Positions 6,844 through 15,939 are shown, counted from the first letter of the stretch. The stretch: 64,000 nt of DNA from an uncultured Bacteroidales bacterium (GCA_900317155.1 ONFO01000011.1:1-64000), one strand, 5' to 3'. Program-made: numbers and translations. Notes: a model not told the origin generated them from the letters alone.

Positions 6844-9603
6844 ATGGATATCGAAGATAATCTGGAAAACGAACCCTTGGACGAGCAACCCATGGATGAG
6901 GCTTTGGAAGGTCTGGAAGATGCTCAGGCTCATGAAGATGAGCATCATATCATTCCGCTGAAGGGCATGTTCGAGAACTGGTTTCTCGATTATGCTTCGT
7001 ATGTCATCCTTGAACGAGCCGTACCTGCCATTGAGGACGGTCTTAAGCCTGTGCAGCGCCGCATTTTGCATTCGATGGACGAGCTCGATGACGGACGCTT
7101 TAACAAGGTGGCTAACATCGTGGGCAACACGATGAAATACCATCCTCATGGTGACGCCTCCATCGGTGACGCTCTTGTTCAGCTGGCTCAAAAGGACCTG
7201 CTGATGGACACGCAGGGTAACTTCGGAAACATTCTCACGGGTGATGATGCTGCCGCCCCGCGTTACATCGAGGCACGTCTCTCAAAATTTGCCAAAGAGG
7301 TCGTCTTCAACCATAAGACCACCGACTGGACACGCTCTTACGACAACCGTAATGCTGAACCAGTCTCCTTACCAGTGAAGTTTCCTCTGCTGTTGGCACA
7401 AGGCACAGAAGGCATTGCCGTAGGTCTTGCGTCCAAGTTCCTGCCTCACAACTTTAATGAGTTGATAGATGCATCTGTTGCCTACTTGCGCGATGAGCCT
7501 TTCACGCTTTATCCTGACTTTCCGACAGGTGGCTTGATGGATGTGACCAACTATAACGATGGTAGGCGTGGCGGCAAGGTGCGCATCCGAGCGAGGATCA
7601 GCCAACAGGACAAAAAGACGCTGGTCATCAGTGAAATACCATATGGCACCACAACTGGCGGTGTCATCGACAGCATTGTGAAGTGCAACGACAAGGGCAA
7701 AATCAAGATTAAGAAAATCGACGACAATACCGCTGAGCAGTGCGAAATTGTGATTCACCTGAATCCTGGCGTTTCGCCCGACCAGACCATAGATGCGCTC
7801 TATGCCTTTACAGACTGTGAGGTGTCTATCTCGCCCAATGCCTGTGTTATTGTTAACCAGCATCCGGCTTTTTTGGGTGTGAGTGAAATCCTGAAACTAA
7901 GCACTGACCGCACAATGGAACTCCTCAGTCTTGAACTTCGTATCCTGATTGACGAGTTGGAGAATAGCTGGCATTGGGTGTCGTTGGAGAAGATTTTCTT
8001 CGAGAAAGGTATCTATAAGGAACTGGAAAACAAGGATTACGAGACTTGGGACGATCAGCTTACTGGCATTGAACGACGCTTCGACAAGTACCGCAAGTTG
8101 CTGAAACGCGAGATTACCCGCGAGGATGTAGAGAAGCTCTGTGAGAAACCAGTCCGCAAGATCTCCAAATTTGATATCAAGAAGGCCGACGAGCAGTTGG
8201 CCGAGCTCGAAAAACGGATGGAAGAGGCGCATTACAACCTCGACCATATCGTGGACTACACCATTGACTATTTCCTGCACATCAAGGAGAAATACGGTGA
8301 GGGTCGCGGCCGAAAGACTGAGATTCGAAACTTCGACAATATCTCCGCTGTGGCTGTAGCCGCAAACAACGAGAAACTCTATGTCAACAAGGAGGAAGGT
8401 TTCGTTTGTACGGGCGAGGGCTTGAAACGCGAGAAGAACAAGGAGGCTTACGAATATGTTTGCGACTGCTCCGATATGGATGACATCATTGTCTTCCATG
8501 AAGATGGCAAGTACACTGTGACCAAATTGCAGCCGAAACTCTTTGTGGGCCAAAAGGTCATCCATGTTGATGTGTTTCACAAGAACGACGACCGCACAAC
8601 TTATAACGTGGTCTACCGCGACGGCAAGAACGGTGCGCCACATTTTGTGAAGCGTTTTGCCGTTAAAGGTGTTACCCGCGACAAGGAGTATGATCTCACG
8701 CAGGGAAAGTCTGGCTCGAAAGTGCGATATTTCTCCTCGAACCCTAATGGAGAGGCAGAAGTTATAAAAGTGACGCTTTTACTTTTCAACAAGAAACAAA
8801 AAACTGTAGATTATAAGTTTGCCGATTTGGCCGTGAAAGGTCGGGATACTCGTGGCAATTTGCTCACAAAATACGAGGTCAAGGATATCAAGAAGGGTGG
8901 AGAAGGTGTCTCTACCCTTGACGCGCGTGAAATCTGGTACGACGACACAGTGCGCCGCCTGAATGCCGACAAGCGCGGACAATACCTTGGAGCTTTTGAA
9001 GGCGATGACCGTATCCTTCAGATTTTTGCCAACGGCGAGTTCAAGATTTCGGGCTTCGACCTCAATACCCACTTCGACGATGACATGGTGGAAATCCGCA
9101 AGTTCGATCCGGAAGAAATCTTCTCCGTCATCTACATCGAAGGCGAGACGCAGAAGATGTACCTGAAGCGCTTCTGCATCGAAGCCGACACCAAGCTAAA
9201 CGCCCGTGCTTCCTTCATCGGTGAGCACCCTGACGCGAAATACTTGGGCATGAGCACCGACGACATGCCGCGCCTGTTGTTGAGTTACAAGGTCAGTGAC
9301 GCTGGCAACAGCTTCCCCGATGATGAGGTCAACGTGGAAGAGTTTATCGGCATCAAGAGCTACAAGGCCAAGGGCAAGCGTCTTTCGACAAGAGAGATTG
9401 ACAGTTGGCAGTTCTTGGAACCTTATCAGCCAGAGCCGACTGAGGAAGCACTTGATGAACCGAAGGAAGGTGAAAGCGAAAACGAGAAAATTGAAGTCAA
9501 CCCTGCAGATGTGCCATTGGAGATTGTTGAACCTTCAGAGGAGAACGAGGAGAAGAAGGGTGGCGATGGCGTTCAAATGGATTTGTTTGGAGGTGATTTA
9601 TGA
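6844..9603 (+). CDS. parC: DNA topoisomerase IV subunit A
   Basis: A 919-residue type IIA topoisomerase A subunit that breaks and rejoins DNA with ParE to decatenate chromosomes. The catalytic tyrosine is Y141 (AAAPRYIEARLS). The quinolone-determining region is NTMKYHPHGDASIGDALV (about 95-112). The breakage-reunion core runs to about 450 with a long coiled coil (EQLAELEKRMEEAHYNL), and the C-terminal part is a beta-pinwheel-like domain. An acidic N-terminal 35-residue extension and acidic tail ending MDLFGGDL are present. The lack of a GyrA box and the overall form (DYASYVILERAVPAIEDGLK) favour ParC over GyrA. Its stop overlaps the ATG of the next gene by 4 bases. Confidence 0.92.
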   Translation: MDIEDNLENEPLDEQPMDEALEGLEDAQAHEDEHHIIPLKGMFENWFLDYASYVILERAVPAIEDGLKPVQRRILHSMDELDDGRFNKVANIVGNTMKYHPHGDASIGDALVQLAQKDLLMDTQGNFGNILTGDDAAAPRYIEARLSKFAKEVVFNHKTTDWTRSYDNRNAEPVSLPVKFPLLLAQGTEGIAVGLASKFLPHNFNELIDASVAYLRDEPFTLYPDFPTGGLMDVTNYNDGRRGGKVRIRARISQQDKKTLVISEIPYGTTTGGVIDSIVKCNDKGKIKIKKIDDNTAEQCEIVIHLNPGVSPDQTIDALYAFTDCEVSISPNACVIVNQHPAFLGVSEILKLSTDRTMELLSLELRILIDELENSWHWVSLEKIFFEKGIYKELENKDYETWDDQLTGIERRFDKYRKLLKREITREDVEKLCEKPVRKISKFDIKKADEQLAELEKRMEEAHYNLDHIVDYTIDYFLHIKEKYGEGRGRKTEIRNFDNISAVAVAANNEKLYVNKEEGFVCTGEGLKREKNKEAYEYVCDCSDMDDIIVFHEDGKYTVTKLQPKLFVGQKVIHVDVFHKNDDRTTYNVVYRDGKNGAPHFVKRFAVKGVTRDKEYDLTQGKSGSKVRYFSSNPNGEAEVIKVTLLLFNKKQKTVDYKFADLAVKGRDTRGNLLTKYEVKDIKKGGEGVSTLDAREIWYDDTVRRLNADKRGQYLGAFEGDDRILQIFANGEFKISGFDLNTHFDDDMVEIRKFDPEEIFSVIYIEGETQKMYLKRFCIEADTKLNARASFIGEHPDAKYLGMSTDDMPRLLLSYKVSDAGNSFPDDEVNVEEFIGIKSYKAKGKRLSTREIDSWQFLEPYQPEPTEEALDEPKEGESENEKIEVNPADVPLEIVEPSEENEEKKGGDGVQMDLFGGDL

Positions 9604-10379
9604 AAACTAGGAAAACGATAGCATTCTTGGGTTTGCTGACAGTGCTTCTTTCGAGTTGTCAGACCGAGCTCAAACTTGCCAGGCAATACATCGCTACCCG
9701 ACCAAAGATTGAGGCAGCGGTCTATTTCCCTGAAGAGGCAACCGTAAAGGTGGAATACAACCCTAATTTGGAAAAACAGACTGAGGTCTTGAACGGATTC
9801 AGTCAAGATTTATTCCTTGATGTCATGTATAATGTGTATGCGGAAACTATGTTTGATTACGGTGTTTTAGTCTATGTGCCTGAGAATACCGAGGAGGTAC
9901 AAGTTGATTCCATTCATTGGTTGGTGATGCTTTCAAGGATGGAGATTTCGGGTCGCATTACAGAGTATGAGGATTATCTGTTCAGCGACACGGAAGAGTA
10001 CAGGTACAAGCACCCCTTGAACACGGTTAACGTGGCATCTTGGTTTGAGGTCAATGATGGTGATTGGAAGCCAGTTTTGTTTAGCGAGCACAATCTTATG
10101 GATGGTTTTGATTCGCGGGCAGATTACTCTTTTTGGGCAGGTAGGATAGATTATGACTATACCATTGATACACTGAAGCTTGACGATATCTATAACTATG
10201 CTGTTTATTTGGGCAAGCTTTATGCTGGCTACACCTATGACTATATGATGAATAGTTATGTTGGAGCTGAACTCAAGAAAAAAGGCTATTCTTATCAGGT
10301 GATGCTGCGCTACGACCCATACAAAAAGCAGCTACGTTATGCAGATGAAGACGATTGGTTTGTGGTAATCAATGAGTGA
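9600..10379 (+). CDS. Conserved lipoprotein of unknown function
   Basis: A 259-residue lipoprotein (signal LLTVLLSSC, then QTELKLARQYIATR). No known domain was recognised. It is rich in Tyr, Asp and Glu, with several YxYDYxxxxY stretches near 170-210 (DYDYTIDTLKLDD, AGYTYDYMMNSYVG), suggesting a beta-rich soluble domain. It is translationally coupled to parC (ATGA overlap), an unusual pairing of an envelope protein with a topoisomerase. Function unknown; coupling may reflect operon convenience only. Confidence 0.75.
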   Translation: MKTRKTIAFLGLLTVLLSSCQTELKLARQYIATRPKIEAAVYFPEEATVKVEYNPNLEKQTEVLNGFSQDLFLDVMYNVYAETMFDYGVLVYVPENTEEVQVDSIHWLVMLSRMEISGRITEYEDYLFSDTEEYRYKHPLNTVNVASWFEVNDGDWKPVLFSEHNLMDGFDSRADYSFWAGRIDYDYTIDTLKLDDIYNYAVYLGKLYAGYTYDYMMNSYVGAELKKKGYSYQVMLRYDPYKKQLRYADEDDWFVVINE

Positions 10380-10477
10380 TTATTACCACAAAGAATGTGT
10401 AATACAATAAGAGCGCAAGGCGATGCGGAGTTCGTGTCCGGGAGGCTCTGCAAACTCATTGTGTTCTGCATGAAAAA

Positions 10478-11251
10478 CTACATATTCAATTCTTTTTCAA
10501 TCGTTTCCTTTAATTCCAAAGGATTGACAGTGCGGATTTCGCCGTTAATGACCATGCTGATGTTTCCCGTTTCCTCCGATACCACAAGAGCGATGCAGTC
10601 GTTGACTTCGGTCACGCCAATGGCGGCACGGTGGCGAAGACCATAGTGTCCGGGAATGTTGGTCTTTTGTGTCACTGGTAGGATGCAACGGGCAGCAACG
10701 ATACGGTTGTTACGGATAATCATGGCACCATCGTGCAAGGGACTGTTTTTGAAGAAAATGTTCTCAATAAGCGAGTGACTGATGTCAGCATTGACCACTA
10801 CACCTGTTGAGGCGATGTCGTCGAGGGTGTTCTTGCACGCGATAAGGATAAGTGCGCCTTGCTTGATGTCCGACATGTTTTGGCAGGCTTTGGTGATGTT
10901 GTCAATGTCGAGTCCAGCATTACCGCTGACCCTCAGGAACTTGAACCGTTGAACCAGTTTGCCCTCTTGGGCTTGGGTGCCTATGGTGAACAGAAACCGT
11001 CGTATCTCAGGTTGGAAGATGATGATGAGCGCTATGAAGCCTACGCTGACGAAGGCACCTAGGATAGTACTCAGCAATTCCATCTGTAAGGCCTTGACAA
11101 CCTGCCAAATGAGGAAAATGGCTACGATGCCTAAGAAGATGCTTATTGCGGAAGTGCCTTTAAGGATGCGGTAGAACCAATAGAATAGTAAGGCCACCAA
11201 AAATATGTCGATGATGTCGAAGATGCGGACTTGAATGAAGAGGTCAATCAT
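10478..11251 (-). CDS. cdaA: Diadenylate cyclase CdaA
   Basis: A 257-residue membrane enzyme that makes c-di-AMP from two ATP. Three N-terminal transmembrane segments (about 10-29, 36-55, 60-79) precede a DAC domain with the hallmark D174-G175-A176 (PLHDGAMII) and R206-H207-R208 (GLRHRAAIG) motifs. Length and topology match the CdaA (DacA) class rather than DisA. It overlaps folP by 4 bases, a pairing I know from other Bacteroidetes. There is no CdaR-type gene next to it in this window. A candidate c-di-AMP or pApA phosphoesterase (nrnA) lies upstream on the other strand. Confidence 0.94.
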   Translation of the reverse strand: MIDLFIQVRIFDIIDIFLVALLFYWFYRILKGTSAISIFLGIVAIFLIWQVVKALQMELLSTILGAFVSVGFIALIIIFQPEIRRFLFTIGTQAQEGKLVQRFKFLRVSGNAGLDIDNITKACQNMSDIKQGALILIACKNTLDDIASTGVVVNADISHSLIENIFFKNSPLHDGAMIIRNNRIVAARCILPVTQKTNIPGHYGLRHRAAIGVTEVNDCIALVVSEETGNISMVINGEIRTVNPLELKETIEKELNM

Positions 11252-12096
11252 TGCGTGAAATTTTGCGCAAAATTACAAAAAGTCCCGACCAATTCGATGG
11301 CTTCGCGAGCATTTTTCACATCGTGGACGCGCAGGATGTCGGCACCATTAAGTAGGGCGATGGTGTTCAAGACCGTCGTTCCGTTTTCAGCCGTGTCGGG
11401 GGTGGTGCGCAACACCTTGTTTATTAATGACTTCCTTGAGATGCCGATCAGGATGGGTAAATTGTTGTAACGATAACGGTTCAAGTCGCTGAGTAGTTGA
11501 TAGTTGGCTTCAAGGCTTTTGCCGAAGCCTATGCCAGGGTCGAGGATAATTTGCTGGTTGCTATAGCTTTCCAAGACCTTACACTGTTGCTCAAAGAAAT
11601 CATAAACAGTTTGATGGATGTCGCCGCCAAGCGAGTATTGATGCATGGTCTCGGGTGTGCCGATGCAGTGCATCATCACATAGGGAATATGGTTTTGGCC
11701 GATAAAGGGTAACATTTCTTTGTCAAATAATCCCCCTGAAATGTCATTGATGAGGTCGGCACCTTCGTCCATACAAGCTTCAGCCACGTTCTTTCGGAAA
11801 GTGTCGATTGAAATCATGGTTTCAGGGAAGGTCTTTTTGATGGCTTTAAGGATGGGAATGACGCGTTCCATCTCTTCGCTTTCTGTGGCGATGGCGTTGT
11901 TGGGTCGCGTGGAGCAGCCACCAATGTCGATGAAGTCGGCACCATCCGCAAGCATCTGCTCGCAGTGTAGCAAGGCCTTGTCCATCTGGTTGTAGCGGCC
12001 ACCATCGGAAAAAGAGTCGGGCGTCACATTGAGGATGCCCATGATGGCAGGACGGTCAAAAAGGAGGGTTTTATTCTTTGAAATGAGTCTCAGCAT
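11248..12096 (-). CDS. folP: Dihydropteroate synthase
   Basis: A 282-residue TIM-barrel enzyme joining dihydropterin pyrophosphate and p-aminobenzoate in folate synthesis. Motifs in order: MGILNVTPDSFSDGGRY, DIGGCSTRP, SIDTFR, LINDISGG, ILDPGIGFGKSLEANY, GISRKSLINKVL and LRVHDVKNA. It starts about 13 bases from a divergent promoter shared with the DUF1599 gene, and is the first gene of the folP-cdaA operon. Confidence 0.95.
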   Translation of the reverse strand: MLRLISKNKTLLFDRPAIMGILNVTPDSFSDGGRYNQMDKALLHCEQMLADGADFIDIGGCSTRPNNAIATESEEMERVIPILKAIKKTFPETMISIDTFRKNVAEACMDEGADLINDISGGLFDKEMLPFIGQNHIPYVMMHCIGTPETMHQYSLGGDIHQTVYDFFEQQCKVLESYSNQQIILDPGIGFGKSLEANYQLLSDLNRYRYNNLPILIGISRKSLINKVLRTTPDTAENGTTVLNTIALLNGADILRVHDVKNAREAIELVGTFCNFAQNFTQ

Positions 12097-12108
12097 CTAA
12101 AAAAGTAT

Positions 12109-12124
12109 TATTTTTGCAAAAATA
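12109..12124. promoter_or_regulatory. Divergent -7 boxes fused in a 16-bp palindrome
   Basis: TATTTTTGCAAAAATA is a perfect palindrome. Each half is a TAnnTTTG -7 box: TATTTTTG rightward for DUF1599 (12109-12116) and TATTTTTG leftward for folP (12124-12117). The starts are at 12133 and 12096. No good TTG lies at the ideal distance on either side. The two boxes abut, so both cannot be occupied by polymerase at once. Confidence 0.6.
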
Positions 12125-12132
12125 CATTTTTC

Positions 12133-12693
12133 ATGCCAATAAAAGATACAAAAGCCCAATTTCATAGTGTTTTGGCGCAATGCCGCAAGTTGTTTATCGA
12201 TAAGATGAAGGACTATGGTCCGGCATGGCGCATCTTGCGTACGCCTTCCATTACCGACCAAATCTTTATCAAAGTAAAGAGAATCAGAACCTTACAGACT
12301 ACTTCGGAACGTCTGGTCGATGAAGGCATCGAGCCTGAGTTCATTGGCATCGTCAACTATGCAGCAATGGGTGTCATCCAACTTCAACTTGGTGTGGTCG
12401 ACCAGCCCGACTTGACAGCTGAAGAAGCTACTACCTTATACGACAAGGTGACCAATGAGGCGTACGAGCTGATGACGCGCAAGAACCACGACTATTCCGA
12501 GGCCTGGCGCGACATGCGTGTGAGCTCCATCACAGACCTCATCATGAGCAAGGTACTGCGCACCAAAAGCATCGAGGACCATGGGGGCAAGACCCTCGTT
12601 TCCGAAGGCCTTGACGCCAACTATTACGATATGATTAACTATGCAGTGTTTGCCTTGATACTGCTGAGCGAAAAGAACGAAAATGAAAAATAA
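12133..12693 (+). CDS. DUF1599 tandem-repeat protein
   Basis: A 186-residue soluble protein made of two copies of one unit: about 18-90 (FIDKMKDYGPAWRILRTPSI ... LQTTSERLVDEGIEPEFIGI) and about 110-180 (LMTRKNHDYSEAWRDMRVSS ... GGKTLVSEGLDANYYDMINY). Each copy has K-x-x-DY-x-x-AWR and a later NYA. This is DUF1599, widespread in Bacteroidales but without an assigned function. The all-helical Glu/Asp/His-rich units recall all-alpha NTP pyrophosphatase folds (inference). It overlaps the next gene by 11 bases. Confidence 0.88.
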   Translation: MPIKDTKAQFHSVLAQCRKLFIDKMKDYGPAWRILRTPSITDQIFIKVKRIRTLQTTSERLVDEGIEPEFIGIVNYAAMGVIQLQLGVVDQPDLTAEEATTLYDKVTNEAYELMTRKNHDYSEAWRDMRVSSITDLIMSKVLRTKSIEDHGGKTLVSEGLDANYYDMINYAVFALILLSEKNENEK

Positions 12694-13915
12694 GACGATC
12701 ATTCCTTGGGTTAGCCTAGGTGTGGCTTTAGCATCGGCTGTGGGCATCTATTTTTTACCGGAATACCAGCTGTGGTTTCTTGCCATTTTGCTGCTCAACC
12801 TTCTGGCTTCCTTGGGTTTCAGTAAGAAATACGACAATGCTGCATTGACGGTTTGCCGTTTATTGGTCGGGGCGTTGTTCATCTTCAGTAGCTTCACCAA
12901 AGGTGTGGACCCGTTGGGTACGAAATACAAGATGCTGGACTATCTCGCGGTCTACGGCATGACTTGGCTCAACGACTTCGCCTTGGCGTTGGCCATGTTG
13001 ATGATTTTGGCGGAGTTTATTGTAGGCATCTGTTTGATAACCAAAGTGTTTCCTCGATTGGCGGTGCTCGGAGCCACCATACTGATGCTGTTTTTCACCA
13101 TAACGACCTTGTTTGACGCCTTGTACGACCTTGTGCCCGACTGTGGCTGTTTCGGAACGGCCATCAAGATGAGCAACTGGCAGACCTTTTATAAGAATCT
13201 TGTCATTGATGCTGTGCTCATTCCTTTGATTTTCAATAATAAACGATTGATTAGTAGGTTCTCGGTTAGTACCCAGTTTATCATAGGCTGTTTCTATGCT
13301 TTTGTGTTTTTGGGCTTTGAGATCTACAACTATCGTCATTTACCCGTCGTCGATTTCATGAACTGGAAAGTGGGCAAGCAGCTGACCACGGAAACGGCGG
13401 AAGAGAGTAAGATCTACCTGACTTACAGAAACAAAGCTACAGGCGAGACAAAAGAATACCTTTCGCCGAACTATCCTTGGAACGACTCGGTCTGGATGTC
13501 GAAGTGGGAGTTTGTCGACCAAAGGGTGGAAGGCGGTGCCAATTTCCTCGGATTCTCGGCCTTGGACGAAGAGGGAAACGATGTGACTGAGAACATCCTC
13601 ACTACCGAAAACCTCTTGATGTTCACTTCCCACGATTTAACGAAAGTGACCGAAAAGGAATGGGAGAAGATAAGAAAGATTACTGAGGCTGCTGAAAAAC
13701 AAGACTTTACCGTGATTTGGACAGTGGCCGATGAACCCGAATATGTGGAAAAGCTGCGTGAAAAATATGATTTCCTCTACGAAGTGTATTATGCAGACGA
13801 ATTGGAAATCAAGCCAATAGTGCGTTCTAATCCTGGTCTCATCTGGCTGGATAACGGCTTGGTGAAAGACAAGTGGAGTTCGGTCGACTTCAAAAAGGCC
13901 TTGAAGGTTTTGTGA
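12683..13915 (+). CDS. DoxX/MauE-like membrane protein with thioredoxin-like tail (BT_3928 type)
   Basis: A 410-residue protein. Residues about 8-190 contain several membrane segments with a DoxX/MauE-like pattern (LTVCRLLVGALFIFSSFTKG, LAMLMILAEFIVGICLIT, and DCGCFGTAIKMSNWQTF). A further membrane segment is at about 195-215, followed by a soluble region of about 190 residues whose end (DFTVIWTVADEPEYVEKL ... SNPGLIWLDNGLVKDKW) looks thioredoxin-like but lacks a CxxC. Homologues called BT_3928-family sit between DUF1599 and tpiA in Bacteroides, as they nearly do here. A redox or quinone-linked membrane role is possible but unproven. Confidence 0.82.
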   Translation: MKNKTIIPWVSLGVALASAVGIYFLPEYQLWFLAILLLNLLASLGFSKKYDNAALTVCRLLVGALFIFSSFTKGVDPLGTKYKMLDYLAVYGMTWLNDFALALAMLMILAEFIVGICLITKVFPRLAVLGATILMLFFTITTLFDALYDLVPDCGCFGTAIKMSNWQTFYKNLVIDAVLIPLIFNNKRLISRFSVSTQFIIGCFYAFVFLGFEIYNYRHLPVVDFMNWKVGKQLTTETAEESKIYLTYRNKATGETKEYLSPNYPWNDSVWMSKWEFVDQRVEGGANFLGFSALDEEGNDVTENILTTENLLMFTSHDLTKVTEKEWEKIRKITEAAEKQDFTVIWTVADEPEYVEKLREKYDFLYEVYYADELEIKPIVRSNPGLIWLDNGLVKDKWSSVDFKKALKVL

Positions 13916-13919
13916 TACT

Positions 13920-14987
13920 ATGGGTGCCTACATCGTCAGGAAGTTGTTGTACGGTATCGCGGTGCTCTGGGGCGTCGCGACACTGGTCTTTTTCCTGTTT
14001 AACATCCTGCCTGGTGACCCTGCACAAATGATGCTCGGCCAGCGTGCCGACCAAGAGTCAGTGAATGCTATTCGTGAGGAATTGGGCTTAAACCAAAGTC
14101 TTGGAAAGCAATATGTCGATTACCTCAACGACTTGGTGCCGATTTCATTCTACGATGTCTCAGAAGGCCAGCAGAAGTTGGAAAAGATTGGCAATTATGC
14201 CAAACTTGCGGCCGTTGGCTCGACGGTCATCGTGCTGAAAGCACCTTATTTAAGAATGTCGTACCAAAGCAAACGAAAGGTCTCCGACATTTTGGGTGAG
14301 GCTTTTCCGAATACGTTGCTTTTGGCAGCGGTGTCTATCTCCATTGCTATGGCGCTGGGATTGGTTATCGGCATTCTAACAGCCGTGTTCAACACCAAGT
14401 TTCTCAATAAGTTGACGTTGTTTATCACCACCATTGGCATGTCGCTACCTTCGTTCTTTGCCGCCATCCTCATGGCTTGGATTTTCGGCTTCTTATTGGA
14501 GCATTATACGGGTTTGAGCATGACGGGCAGCCTTTATACCGTAGACGAATATGGTAGGGGAGAGTTCCTGAGTTTACGTAACCTCATCTTACCCGCCTTG
14601 ACCTTGGGCATGCGTCCTTTGGCTGTAGTGACAGAGTTGACGCGCACCTCTTTGTTGGAAGCTATGTCGATGGACTATGTGCGCACAGCGCGGGCCAAAG
14701 GCTTGAAACCTTTTCGGGTCATCTGCATCCATGCCTTGCGCAATGCCTTGAACCCAGTGGTGACGGCGGTGTCGGGCTGGTTTGCCTCCTTGTTGGCTGG
14801 TGCCGTCTTTGTGGAGTATGTCTTCGACTGGAAAGGCATCGGTGTGGTGGTGGTTGACGCGTTGGACAAATACGACTTTCCTGTCATCATGGGCGCGGTG
14901 CTGCTTATTGCCGTCATGCTGATTATCGTCAACATTGTGGTGGATATCATTTATGGGTTTATTGACCCAAGGGTGAGAATCAGTTAG
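13920..14987 (+). CDS. DppB-type ABC transporter permease
   Basis: A 355-residue inner-membrane permease of the binding-protein-dependent peptide/nickel class. It starts with the DppB/OppB N-terminus (VRKLLYGIAVLWGVATLVFF then LPGDPAQMMLGQRA), and has the EAA-loop region MDYVRTARAKGLKPFRVI and the end DPRVRIS. An insertion of about 40 residues near 75-115 is longer than in typical DppB. No partner permease, ATPase or solute-binding gene is adjacent, so the other subunits must be elsewhere or this is an orphan. It lies 4 bases after the DoxX-like gene and interrupts the DUF1599-DoxX-tpiA neighbourhood. Confidence 0.88.
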   Translation: MGAYIVRKLLYGIAVLWGVATLVFFLFNILPGDPAQMMLGQRADQESVNAIREELGLNQSLGKQYVDYLNDLVPISFYDVSEGQQKLEKIGNYAKLAAVGSTVIVLKAPYLRMSYQSKRKVSDILGEAFPNTLLLAAVSISIAMALGLVIGILTAVFNTKFLNKLTLFITTIGMSLPSFFAAILMAWIFGFLLEHYTGLSMTGSLYTVDEYGRGEFLSLRNLILPALTLGMRPLAVVTELTRTSLLEAMSMDYVRTARAKGLKPFRVICIHALRNALNPVVTAVSGWFASLLAGAVFVEYVFDWKGIGVVVVDALDKYDFPVIMGAVLLIAVMLIIVNIVVDIIYGFIDPRVRIS

Positions 14988-15015
14988 CAGTTGTTCAGTT
15001 GGGAGTTGGGAATGT

Positions 15016-15094
15016 GGAATGCGGAATGCGGAATGCGGAATGAAGAATTTTAAATCTTAAATTTTGAATCTTTGAATCTTAAATTTTGAATCTT
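15016..15094 (+). repeat. Short tandem repeats before the thioesterase gene
   Basis: Two repeat types sit back to back. GGAATGC is repeated nearly four times at 15016-15041. A 20-base unit, AATCTTAAATTTTGAATCTT, occurs identically at 15053-15072 and 15075-15094. The second copy runs into the TTG taken as the start of the next gene. This could make spacing upstream of that gene variable by slippage. Confidence 0.85.
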
Positions 15095-15896
15095 GAATAA
15101 AATAGGAACATACGAATTCATGGCAGAACCGTTCCACTGTGATTTTTCGGGACGAATGTTTTTGGGTCATTTGGGCAATCAGATGCTCAATGCTGCCGAT
15201 TTCCATTCCACCGACCGTGGTTTTGGCATGAAATACTTGATGACCATCAATCGTTCATGGGTGCTGTCGCGTCTGGCCATTGAGATGATGGAAATGCCTT
15301 ATCAATATGACCACTTCACTATTGAGACTTGGGTGGAGAGCGCGATGCGGTTTTTCACGAGCCGTAATTTCTGCGTGTCGGACGGCAAAGGTCACATCTA
15401 TGGTTATGGCCGCTCCATTTGGGCCATGATTGATACGGAGTCGCGTCAGCCTACTGACATTTATTCCATAGATGACGGTGCCATCAACAATTGGATCGTG
15501 ACAGATAAGCTGTGCCCTATTGATAAAGGCGGTCGAGTGAAGATGTCGGAAAATGCCATGTTGGTCAAGACGATTGACATCAATTACAATGACATTGATA
15601 TCAACGGACACGTCAACTCGGTGAAGTACATCGAGCATGTGCTTGACTTGTGGGACATTGCATGGTATCGTGAGCATAATCTCAAGCGTTTCGAAATTGC
15701 CTACGTTGCTGAGGCGCATCAAGGTGATAAACTGAGTTTTTATCGTGAGCAAACGGCTGAGAATGAGTATTGTGTACGTTTAGTCAAGACGGAGTCTTCA
15801 ACTGGAAATCAAGTTGAGGTTTGTCGGAGCAAATTGGTGTTTTTGCCTATCGTAAGCGGTGAGGCCTGTAAAAGAATTCTTCGGTATCAGGTATGA
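15093..15896 (+). CDS. Acyl-ACP thioesterase (FatA-like)
   Basis: A 267-residue double hot-dog thioesterase that releases fatty acids from acyl carrier protein. The first hot-dog begins FHCDFSGRMFLGHLGNQMLN; the second carries the active-site segment NDIDINGHVNSVKYIEHVLD (about 170-189), matching the Asn/His pair of plant-type enzymes. Homology appears to begin at KIGTYEF, which requires the TTG start at 15093; the ATG at 15120 (MAEPFHCDF) is the alternative and would lose about 9 conserved residues. The TTG sits within a tandem repeat, so the start is uncertain. It is followed by its own gap and the tpiA promoter. Confidence 0.88.
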   Translation: MNKIGTYEFMAEPFHCDFSGRMFLGHLGNQMLNAADFHSTDRGFGMKYLMTINRSWVLSRLAIEMMEMPYQYDHFTIETWVESAMRFFTSRNFCVSDGKGHIYGYGRSIWAMIDTESRQPTDIYSIDDGAINNWIVTDKLCPIDKGGRVKMSENAMLVKTIDINYNDIDINGHVNSVKYIEHVLDLWDIAWYREHNLKRFEIAYVAEAHQGDKLSFYREQTAENEYCVRLVKTESSTGNQVEVCRSKLVFLPIVSGEACKRILRYQV

Positions 15897-15939
15897 AGTG
15901 GAAACTTGGGATGAAATAAGTTGTTAGATGAAAAATTTG

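Noticed and set aside
7369-8643. Minus-strand open frames of 164 and 248 codons under parC
   Set aside because: They lie fully inside an unambiguous topoisomerase gene and show no domain or start signals.
14988-15094. CRISPR array
   Set aside because: The units are tandem without spacers and only 7 or 20 bases long; no cas genes are present.
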